Shown: piece by piece, positions 6,688 to 13,532 of the stretch
Layout: each line of letters opens with the position of its first letter
Position numbering within the stretch: position 1 is the first letter of the stretch
Source of the DNA: Gammaproteobacteria bacterium
GTDB lineage: Bacteria > Pseudomonadota > Gammaproteobacteria > UBA7966
Direction: 5' to 3'
Assembly (NCBI GenBank): GCA_003485715.1
Contig: DNIF01000177.1
Location: forward strand, 1-18,570
Length of the DNA stretch: 18,570 bases
Made by a program: the position numbers and the translations under genes
Notes under the pieces: model-generated
The model's database searches: none
The model's input: only the letters and a program-made list of their open reading frames with translations
Told to the model about the DNA's origin: nothing

Positions 6688-8039
6688 GCCAATGCCTCCT
6701 CGGGCTGGGCCGCTCCGGCTGGCTGCAGTTCCAGCACCAGGCGCTCGATGCCGTTGGCGCGCAGCCTCACTTCCAGGTCGTTGGGCGACACGATCACCTT
6801 CTCGACCAGCAGCTTGACGATGCGCGTCTGCTCGGCTGGGAAGAGCTGGTCCCAAATGGTGTCGAGCCGCGTCATGGCGACTGTTACCTTGGCCTCGTCG
6901 AGGCTGGGGTCGAGTTCGATCGCGCGTGGCAGGACGTCGCCCAGGAGACCCGGGGATCGCAGGACCGCGCGCAGTTGGTCCAGCACGGCGGACTCAAGCT
7001 CTGCGGCCGGCAGCCGTGGCAGCCCAGACGCGCCCGCGTGCTCCTTGTTCTCGCGCTGCGGCACGTAGTAGCGGTAGCGGCGGCCGTTTTTCTTGGTCGT
7101 GTGGAACGGCGACAAGGCGCGACCGTCGTTGCCGAACACGATGCCCTTGAGCAGGTACGGCACGGTCGCCCGTGTCGCGTTGCCGCGGACGCGACCGTTG
7201 GTGGCGAGGATGGCGTGCACCTGGTCCCACAACTCGCGGTCGATGATCGGTGGATGCTCGGCCTGGTACCACTGCTCCTTGTGGCGCAGCTCGCCCAGGT
7301 AGGTTCGGTTGTTGAGCAGCTTGTAGATCAGCCCCTTGTCGATCGGCTTGCCATCGCGGGTCTTGCCGTCCTGCGTGGTCCACGCCTTGGACGTCACGCC
7401 GTCGAGCTTCAGTTCCTTGACCAGCATTGTCCCGGAGCCCAGTTCAACGAAGCGTTCGAAGATGTGCCGGATGAGCTTGGCCTCGCGTTCGTTGGGCACC
7501 AGTCGGCGGTTCTCGACGTCGTATCCGAGGGGAGGCACACCGCCCATCCACATGCCCTTGCGCTTGCTGGCGGCGATCTTGTCGCGGATGCGCTCGCCGG
7601 TGACCTCGCGCTCGAACTGTGCGAAGGACAGCAGGATGTTCAACATCAGTCGCCCCATCGACGTGGTGGTGTTGAACTGCTGGGTGACCGATACGAAGGA
7701 CACGCCGTAGCGCTCGAACACCTCGACCATCTTGGAGAAGTCCGCGAGGCTGCGCGTCAGTCGGTCGATCTTGTAGATGACGACGACATCAATCTTCCCG
7801 GCCTCGATGTCGGCCATCAAGCGTCGCAGCGCCGGGCGTTCCATGTTGCCGCCCGAGAAGGCCGGATCGTCGTAATCATCTGCGACCGGAATCCAACCCT
7901 CGGCGCGCTGGCTGGCGATGTAGGCATGCCCCGCATCGCGCTGGGCGTCGATCGAGTTGTATTCCTGGTCCAACCCCTCGTCGGTGGACTTGCGCGTGTA
8001 CACGGCGCAGCGCATGCGGCGCTTCAGGACTTCGCTCAT
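6684..8039 (-). CDS. Large serine recombinase (site-specific integrase)
   Basis: This 451-aa recombinase cuts and rejoins DNA through a serine-DNA bond and is the likely mover of the island. The catalytic resolvase domain (residues about 8-155) has YTRKS with the nucleophile S18, SIDAQ, YDDPAFSGGNMERPAL and YKIDRLTRSLADF. A recombinase domain follows (about 165-275, VPPLGYDVENRRLVP and NNRTYLGE). The zinc-ribbon position (about 296-330, LLKGIVFGNDGRALSPF, then GRRYRYYVPQ) keeps the fold pattern but has none of the usual cysteines; the only Cys in the protein is C11. The ATG at 8039 overlaps the stop of the DUF2924 gene (ATGA). The frame is open to 8114, but that part overlaps the upstream gene and is not family-like. 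Confidence 0.93.
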   Translation of the reverse strand: MSEVLKRRMRCAVYTRKSTDEGLDQEYNSIDAQRDAGHAYIASQRAEGWIPVADDYDDPAFSGGNMERPALRRLMADIEAGKIDVVVIYKIDRLTRSLADFSKMVEVFERYGVSFVSVTQQFNTTTSMGRLMLNILLSFAQFEREVTGERIRDKIAASKRKGMWMGGVPPLGYDVENRRLVPNEREAKLIRHIFERFVELGSGTMLVKELKLDGVTSKAWTTQDGKTRDGKPIDKGLIYKLLNNRTYLGELRHKEQWYQAEHPPIIDRELWDQVHAILATNGRVRGNATRATVPYLLKGIVFGNDGRALSPFHTTKKNGRRYRYYVPQRENKEHAGASGLPRLPAAELESAVLDQLRAVLRSPGLLGDVLPRAIELDPSLDEAKVTVAMTRLDTIWDQLFPAEQTRIVKLLVEKVIVSPNDLEVRLRANGIERLVLELQPAGAAQPEEALA

Positions 8040-8548
8040 CGCCGGGCTCCCTTCTTCGCCGTTGTCTTGGGAGTGGCTGGTGCCTTGAGCCCGAAGAACA
8101 GGGGCCCGGACCACCGCGTGCCGGTGATCTCCCGGGCGATCATCGACAGGCTCGGGTACATCCGGCCTTGGAAGTCGTACTGGCCGTCCTGGGTCACGAT
8201 CACGCGGTGCTCGACGCCCTGGTACTCGCGGGTCAGCACAGTGCCCGCTGCTGGCCGGTAGTCGCGGTCGCGCTTCTTGACCTTGCCGGTCTCGACCAAG
8301 GATGCGATGCGGCGTTTGTTGCGCTCCAGCAGGTTGGCGTCGATCTTGCGGAACTCCACCTCCTGCAGGCGGTAGGCAATGCGCCGCTCCAGGAACTGGC
8401 GGTTGTGGGTGGGCGTGTCGTCACCGAAGAGCCTCTGCCAGAGCGCTTTGATTTCCGGCATGGGCAGCTCGGGCAATCGTGCGATCTGTGAGGCTATCGA
8501 TGGTGGCGCGGTGAACTTGTCGGTGTTGGCCTTGGCGGGCGTGCTCAT
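8036..8548 (-). CDS. DUF2924 protein
   Basis: This 170-aa protein matches the DUF2924 family, small basic proteins almost always encoded beside serine recombinases in islands and prophages. Diagnostic parts are IKALWQRLFGD, NRQFLERRIAYRLQE, the LTREYQGVEHRVIV strand pair and the C-terminal YPSLSMIAREITGTRWSGPLFFGL. The tail TPKTTAKKGARR is lysine-rich and could touch DNA. The role is unknown; association suggests a helper in recombination. Its first base is shared with the stop of the preceding small gene (TGATG) and its stop overlaps the recombinase start (ATGA). Confidence 0.85.
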   Translation of the reverse strand: MSTPAKANTDKFTAPPSIASQIARLPELPMPEIKALWQRLFGDDTPTHNRQFLERRIAYRLQEVEFRKIDANLLERNKRRIASLVETGKVKKRDRDYRPAAGTVLTREYQGVEHRVIVTQDGQYDFQGRMYPSLSMIAREITGTRWSGPLFFGLKAPATPKTTAKKGARR

Positions 8549-8763
8549 CAGGACTCCGTTTCTGTGTTGTTGGCGGGGTCTGAATGAACGCGCTGGTGGC
8601 CAGAAAAGCCAAGCTGAAACTCGCTCTCCGAAGTCCGTCTTGCGGACGGGCGAGAGTCGGCGCTGCGAAGGCGGACGAGCCCATTTGCGAGCAACGACGC
8701 GATCTCGCGCCGACGCTGCTCGGGGGTCATCCGGTCGGGGGGTACTTGGTTGATTTCATGCAT
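8548..8763 (-). CDS. Small conserved leader protein of the recombinase cassette
   Basis: This 71-aa protein is the first gene of the cassette. The segment DRMTPEQRRREIASLLANGLVRLR (residues about 10-33), a charged helix, resembles the short proteins that precede DUF2924 genes in many islands; the rest is low in hydrophobic residues and probably disordered. No function is known. The ATG at 8763 has AGGA 9 bases upstream, and its TGA overlaps the next start by one base. The tight overlap through all four genes is the main reason to believe it is real. Confidence 0.68.
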   Translation of the reverse strand: MHEINQVPPDRMTPEQRRREIASLLANGLVRLRSADSRPSARRTSESEFQLGFSGHQRVHSDPANNTETES

Positions 8764-8889
8764 CGGTATCGGTCCTGTCCATCAAACTCGCTTGAATGGC
8801 GAAATTCTCCGGACGACCCCTCACCGACACCATGAGGGAGTTTCGAGCGCCTGCGTGCTGGCGCTGGCTCCTGCGAAAACGAGACCGAA
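8764..8889. other. Spacer between the BREX-side genes and the recombinase cassette
   Basis: These 126 bases should hold the promoter of the recombinase cassette (minus strand) and the end of the upstream transcript. Two short perfect inverted repeats are visible: CCCTCA (8818-8823) with TGAGGG (8833-8838), and AGCGCC (8846-8851) with GGCGCT (8860-8865). Neither has a T-run, so terminator function is doubtful; no clear -35/-10 pair was found. Confidence 0.4.
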
Positions 8890-10101
8890 TCAGGTGGCCA
8901 GGTGATGGGCCAGGACGGTCTTCATGAGCTGGTTGCCGGTGGGCGTTGACGTCAGCAGTTCCCTGATCCGAGTCTTGATCTGCTGCGCGTCCACGCTTGC
9001 CGCTGATGCCGCCTTCATGACGGCCGAGTAGGCGTCGAGCACATCGGTACCGGTGATTTCGAAGCCGTGCCCGAGCGAGATCCACCGCAGCGAAGCAAGG
9101 CCGGCAGCGACCGCGAACTCAGGCTGGCTCTCGGCAAAGTCTCTGGCTGCTCGGGCCAGCGTGCGCGGATCGGTAGGGCTGGTGGTCGCCAGCTCGATAG
9201 CGACGTTGAACAGTCCGGCATCCTTGGCGGCCGCGAACCACTTGCCTTCGGCGCCGGGCGTGCTGGCCACCAAGTCGCGCAAGATCTGCTCTGGTGGCGT
9301 GCTCGGGTACTTCGCGATGGCCCGGAAGGTGGCCAGGTTGGTCGTACCTTGGTTGGCTTCGATCGCGTAGCGCCGGTATGCATCGTCGGCCAGTCCCGAC
9401 GACAGCAGGATGTCCTCGCAAGCCTCGGCGATCTGCCAGCTCGGATCGTTCAGGCCGCGCGATTGCTCGGCGTAACGAATCGCCTCCGCCTTCTTGCCCG
9501 TCGCCACCAGTGCTTTGACGCCCCACTTGCGGTCGTGCCACCACTTGAATGGCGCCCGCTCCAGCAGCGCGAGCAGTTGATCGTGGCGATCAGCGGCATA
9601 CAGCGACGCAAGGCATGCACTCGTCCCCTTGAAGAACCCGTGACCGGTGGATCGAGGGCTCCAGACGTGTTCGACAAAAGGCAGAAATTCATCGACCCAC
9701 ACCACCGCCAGTTCCGGGGCGCCACACAGCTCGCCCCAGTGCTCGCCGAGAGATTCGATGTAGGGGATCTCATCGTCTTGCAGGGCTTGCCATAGACGTT
9801 CCAGCCATCGCTGCCGAACGCGCCGATCGACATCAGCCTTGGCGATGATGGGCACCAGGGTGTCGATAGCTCGGTTCACCGCGGTGCCCAGGGCTCCGGA
9901 AGAGCTGTCGACCTGCTCCAGCGCTGGCGACAGCTTCTCTAGCAACGTCACGGCGCCCTCGGCCGCGAGCACTGGGTCCTTGCGTGCGGCTGCCTTGATT
10001 TCAGCGAGTGCTTCTTTGATGCGCTGGATCGGTGTGTCTGATCGCCAGCCGAAGGCGTGACGGCGGAAGCGGGAGGCGAACTGCCACTTGTGCGTGGTCA
10101 T
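8890..10101 (-). CDS. Helical-repeat protein of unknown function downstream of BREX-3
   Basis: I do not recognise a functional family for this 403-aa protein. It has no signal peptide or membrane segment and is rich in Ala, Leu and Trp. After a basic N-terminus (HKWQFASRFRRHAFGW), it looks like a chain of helical hairpins of TPR/HEAT type, for example WGVKALVATGKKAEAIRYAE, LLSSGLADDAYRRYAIEA, TFRAIAKYPSTPPEQILRDL and WFAAAKDAGLFNVAIELA. Such scaffolds bind proteins or peptides. No catalytic motif was seen. The ATG is 17 bases after the stop of the ImmA/IrrE-like peptidase, so the two look like an operon pair. A peptidase plus repeat-protein adaptor is one possible reading, but that is inference. 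Confidence 0.7.
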   Translation of the reverse strand: MTTHKWQFASRFRRHAFGWRSDTPIQRIKEALAEIKAAARKDPVLAAEGAVTLLEKLSPALEQVDSSSGALGTAVNRAIDTLVPIIAKADVDRRVRQRWLERLWQALQDDEIPYIESLGEHWGELCGAPELAVVWVDEFLPFVEHVWSPRSTGHGFFKGTSACLASLYAADRHDQLLALLERAPFKWWHDRKWGVKALVATGKKAEAIRYAEQSRGLNDPSWQIAEACEDILLSSGLADDAYRRYAIEANQGTTNLATFRAIAKYPSTPPEQILRDLVASTPGAEGKWFAAAKDAGLFNVAIELATTSPTDPRTLARAARDFAESQPEFAVAAGLASLRWISLGHGFEITGTDVLDAYSAVMKAASAASVDAQQIKTRIRELLTSTPTGNQLMKTVLAHHLAT

Positions 10102-10118
10102 GATCGATCGGCCATGAA

Positions 10119-10817
10119 CTACCGGACGGGATGCTGGCCGTTGCGGATGAAACGATCGAAGGTGTCTTCCTCGGGCTCGCCATCATCATGCTGTGGCCGC
10201 TGCCACTCAGCGTCGGGCATGAGCAGAAGCGTCAGCGAGTAGTCGTACTGGCCCGCGACCATGGTCATTTCGGTCAGTGGCATGGACGCTGGCTCGCGCG
10301 GGAACCAGGCCTGCGCCCGCGTCGAATGGGACTGCGCACCAACATCCAAGAGGTTGTTGCTGTGCGCCAGGGCGTCCTGCGGCAGCTCGATGGTGTTCTT
10401 TCGCGTTGCGAAGTAGGCGCCTGACTTGAAGGCGGCCTGATTCGACTTCGACCACAGGAGGTGGTCATCACGGCTGGCCACGAGGACGGCGCGCTTCTCG
10501 GCGATTTCCGTCCAGCGCAGCGCGGCAGCGGTCAGGGAGACGCCGTAGCGTTCGGCGCAGTGCCCCAGCAGGTCAAAGTTGACGGGTTGGCCATCGACCT
10601 GCTTCCTGAAGTCGTCAAGCGGCATCAGCAAGGTGGACGCGAACTTGTCGGCCTCAGCTTCGATGTCTCGCTCGTTGCCGTCACCGGTCTCGATGTCGTC
10701 GCCGCCGCACTCGAACCGATCCTGGATGCGGCGGTGCAGGATGTAGTGACCGAACTCGTGCGCGATGGTGAAGCGCTTGCGGCCTTCGGATCGGATATGC
10801 GTAGTCTCACGGCGCAC
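10119..10817 (-). CDS. ImmA/IrrE-like metallopeptidase lacking the usual N-terminal part
   Basis: This zinc peptidase of the ImmA/IrrE (COG2856) family has the metal motif HEFGH (residues 20-24 from the GTG at 10817) in RFTIAHEFGHYILH, and a third-ligand helix, IEAEADKFASTLLMP. Family members cleave repressors, for example of integrative elements or DNA-damage regulons. They normally have some 40 or more residues before this core; here only about 15 are available. The frame is open to an ATG at 10889, but that stretch lies inside brxA and does not resemble the family. I therefore choose the GTG at 10817, which overlaps the brxA stop by 11 bases and has no clear ribosome site. The gene may be 5'-truncated by a rearrangement, or translated by coupling to brxA. 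The C-terminal 120 residues are unassigned. Confidence 0.68.
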   Translation of the reverse strand: MRRETTHIRSEGRKRFTIAHEFGHYILHRRIQDRFECGGDDIETGDGNERDIEAEADKFASTLLMPLDDFRKQVDGQPVNFDLLGHCAERYGVSLTAAALRWTEIAEKRAVLVASRDDHLLWSKSNQAAFKSGAYFATRKNTIELPQDALAHSNNLLDVGAQSHSTRAQAWFPREPASMPLTEMTMVAGQYDYSLTLLLMPDAEWQRPQHDDGEPEEDTFDRFIRNGQHPVR

Positions 10818-11532
10818 TGTGCAGCGCGACAAACTGGTTGCTGGGGCCTTCCGATCGCAGCTCCAACGCTGGGCTGTTCGACACCACATAGCCGAGAGGT
10901 TGGTCGAACGAAAACGGATAGAGCGCTGCCGTGGATTGCAGCGTGGCGAGCGCCATGGCTTTGCCGTGGAAGCGAAGAGCCGCCTCGATGAGCCACGAAA
11001 CCTTTATCGGATCTGCCACCGGCTTCGGCGCCAATCGTTCAATGCGATTGCCTTTGGTGACGCGACGTATTGCGCCCCAGTCCACTTGCGTCTGAATGAC
11101 AGCGCGGGTAGCCGTCTTGATGTTGCCCCGTTCGCCATACAGCTCGCTCATTCGCCGGTGTACCTCCGGCATCGAGCAGTCGCCTTGCATGGCGGTCAAC
11201 CTGCCCGTGAACTCGGCGACCTTTCCGAAGTACGGGTACGCGGCGAGGGCCGCTCCCCAGGCGAAGCAGGCAGCATCCTGTTGGGGTTTGGCGTCGGCAA
11301 ATAGACCAATGCCGCGATCAATGAAGTCCACCAAGTCGGCTCGGGGCTCCAGCACCAACGCATTCAGCTTCGTGCGTGTCTTGACCTTGGCCTCGTTTCC
11401 AAGGCCGGCGGCATCCAGCAGTTCATTCAGCTCATCGAGACTGGCCACACCTGCGCGCACCTGCAGCGCAGCAGCCACCCAATCCAGCTGGATGAACCGG
11501 TCGAAGCCAATTTGAGGGGCTGTCGGAATCAT
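10807..11532 (-). CDS. brxA: BREX protein BrxA (DUF1819)
   Basis: This 241-aa protein follows pglZ by 5 bases, the position of brxA in BREX type 3 operons, and its make-up fits the DUF1819 family: an all-helical protein without catalytic motifs. Visible blocks are WGAALAAYPYFGKVAEFTGRL, MPEVHRRMSELYGERGNIKTATRAVIQT and PIKVSWLIEAALRF. The residue pattern around YGERGNIKTATRAVIQ, with its basic helices, is the part most like BrxA, a DNA-binding protein with helix-turn-helix elements. Its precise task in BREX is not settled. The assignment rests on order plus this similarity; direct family recognition is moderate. Confidence 0.78.
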   Translation of the reverse strand: MIPTAPQIGFDRFIQLDWVAAALQVRAGVASLDELNELLDAAGLGNEAKVKTRTKLNALVLEPRADLVDFIDRGIGLFADAKPQQDAACFAWGAALAAYPYFGKVAEFTGRLTAMQGDCSMPEVHRRMSELYGERGNIKTATRAVIQTQVDWGAIRRVTKGNRIERLAPKPVADPIKVSWLIEAALRFHGKAMALATLQSTAALYPFSFDQPLGYVVSNSPALELRSEGPSNQFVALHSAP

Positions 11533-11537
11533 TCAGT

Positions 11538-13532
11538 TCAACTCACATAACTAATCTTGACGAAAGGCACCAACAGCTCTTCGACCGAGATGCCGCCATG
11601 GACGACGGCCGGTTCTCCTTGTTGCATGAAGGCCCCGCGTCCACCGGCAAATAAGGTCATGAAGTTCGCCGGTAGTCCAGCGACATCAAGACGGTAGGTG
11701 TTCGGATTCGCAGCTGCCGACTCGGACGCCAGGGTCTCGCTGCGGTAAGTCCGGACGCGCTCACCACGCAGTTCGGGAGCCACACCCTGGTTGGGCCGGC
11801 CCTGGCCGACCGCTTCCACATTGCCGTGGTCGGCGGTCAGGTAGACGTGGAAGCCCTTGTCGAGCAGCAGCGAAAACAGTTGGTCAACGAAGCCGCTCTC
11901 ACACCAGCTCTCGATCTGGGTGGCGATGCCGCGCTTGCCCAACACGGCGCCGTGCACGATCTCATCGACCGTGTCGACCACCATGCCCGCAACCCTGATC
12001 GATGGCGCTGAAATGGCCGCACCCAGTTCTGCCAGCTGATCCGCTCGCTTGATGCCCTTGCGGTACATGACCTCATTGGCGCGCAGACCCTGGTCTTGCC
12101 AAAAGCGCGACCATTGGGTCGGCTCCGGCGAGGTGGACTCGATCGTGTCGGCGAACTCTCGTGGTTTGAGTCCGGAGAACAACGCCTGCCGGGATACCGA
12201 TGTCAGCGTCGGAAGCCAGGCAAAGCACGCGCTTTCCTCGAACCCGAGCTTGGGCGCTCGCTTGGCCAGGGCTTCGCGGATCTGCACCCATTGGTCCACG
12301 GCCAGTCCGTCGAACACCAGGAGAGCAATCTTGGCCTCGCCTGCACCACGCCGCATCGAGAGAAAGCGCGGCACGTGGTGCACCATGACCGGCCCCTTGG
12401 CGACAGGCAGCGAAGGCAGGCCGGCATAGTGCTTGGTCACCCATTGCCGCAGACGCTCGTCGGTGGTGGCTTGCAGCTCTGCAATTGCGGTCTTCAGCCC
12501 TTCGGCGCGCACCGTGTCCAAGGCATGAAACCGGGCAAGCACCTCGCCAAACCGGCGGGACAAGTTGGCCCAGTCTCGGTAGGACGATTCCAGCGTTGGC
12601 AGCGACTGAAGAATGCCCTTGATGCCTTCGGCGACGAGGTTCCTCAGTGCGAGTGGGTCTTGGACGATGCCCACCTTCGCCCACTCAGGAATGCTGACAG
12701 CAGCGCCCTGAACGGCGAGCGGGTGAAGCAGTCCGTCCAGGAACATCGAGTCCACCAGCACCCGAACATCCGGATGCTCAAACGGCACGTCGGCCTTGGC
12801 CAAGAAATCGGCCGGCGTGGGTTCACCGGAGCGTGTGCCCGTCAACCCAAGGCGTGATAGGTAGCGGTACCAAGCGTCCTGCACGACGCGTAGCAACGTG
12901 CTCTTCGATGCGAATAGCTCGCTGATCGGCAGATCCTTGAACGCCGCGTGATCGCCAAGCACATGCGCAACATGGGCCGCCAAGACCAACGGCAGACCGG
13001 ATTCGCGGTAGTGCAGCTTCAGCAGCACGTGCCACAGGTCCTCGGGGCGCGAAATCAGGTGCGGACTGATCTTGAAGATGTGGGTCAGGACGAACTCTTT
13101 GGTCGCTGACTCGCCCAAGGCCTGCGACGCATGCTTCGATTGCGCAGCGAACAGCGCTTCTAGGTTCTCTGCGCCGATCTGTCGAACGACGGGATAGCTG
13201 AGCCTGGGGAACAGATTGGCAAGGCTCAGACTGACCCTGCGTGCTTGCTTCAGGTAGTCCCAGGGCAAATCGCTGACGTTGGTGCCACGCAGGTGCAACA
13301 CCAGGGCCTTGGCAGGCGCCGCTTCACCACGGTCCCAGGCGCTCCGGTACCGATCCTCGTACTCGGCGCGAAACGCGACCGAGTCCTCGAACGGCAACAC
13401 CTCAAAGCCTCGTTCCCGCAGGCCTGACAGCACCTGCTCATCCAGCAGCACATCGTCGGGGTCGGCGGCGATCCACAGGCGAGACAGGTCTGCCGGAAAC
13501 TCCTTGAGGATGCGATCAATCCACGGGCTCAT
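11538..13532 (-). CDS. pglZ: BREX-3 PglZ, alkaline-phosphatase-superfamily protein
   Basis: This 664-aa protein is the hallmark gene of BREX systems. An N-terminal helical part (about residues 1-390) precedes the PglZ domain. Metal-binding and nucleophile motifs of the alkaline phosphatase fold are seen: LLVFDGLAVDQW (404-415, with D408), PTLTSVSRQALFSG (441-454) and LTADHGN (565-571), then HGGISVEELLVPF (645-657). It is required for BREX defence, and homologues have nuclease or phosphodiesterase activity; its target here is unknown. Its size and its place between a SNF2 helicase and BrxA fit BREX type 3 rather than type 1. Its start overlaps the brxHII stop by four bases (ATGA). Confidence 0.92.
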   Translation of the reverse strand: MSPWIDRILKEFPADLSRLWIAADPDDVLLDEQVLSGLRERGFEVLPFEDSVAFRAEYEDRYRSAWDRGEAAPAKALVLHLRGTNVSDLPWDYLKQARRVSLSLANLFPRLSYPVVRQIGAENLEALFAAQSKHASQALGESATKEFVLTHIFKISPHLISRPEDLWHVLLKLHYRESGLPLVLAAHVAHVLGDHAAFKDLPISELFASKSTLLRVVQDAWYRYLSRLGLTGTRSGEPTPADFLAKADVPFEHPDVRVLVDSMFLDGLLHPLAVQGAAVSIPEWAKVGIVQDPLALRNLVAEGIKGILQSLPTLESSYRDWANLSRRFGEVLARFHALDTVRAEGLKTAIAELQATTDERLRQWVTKHYAGLPSLPVAKGPVMVHHVPRFLSMRRGAGEAKIALLVFDGLAVDQWVQIREALAKRAPKLGFEESACFAWLPTLTSVSRQALFSGLKPREFADTIESTSPEPTQWSRFWQDQGLRANEVMYRKGIKRADQLAELGAAISAPSIRVAGMVVDTVDEIVHGAVLGKRGIATQIESWCESGFVDQLFSLLLDKGFHVYLTADHGNVEAVGQGRPNQGVAPELRGERVRTYRSETLASESAAANPNTYRLDVAGLPANFMTLFAGGRGAFMQQGEPAVVHGGISVEELLVPFVKISYVS

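Noticed and set aside
6975..8261. Plus-strand open frame of 428 codons opposite the recombinase
   Set aside because: High-GC antisense shadow; the minus strand encodes a complete serine recombinase and DUF2924 protein with clear motifs.
10625..10996. A frameshifted fusion of brxA with the ImmA/IrrE peptidase
   Set aside because: The end of brxA reads as an ordinary terminus in its own frame, and none of the three frames upstream shows the missing peptidase N-terminus, so a single frameshift does not restore a full gene.
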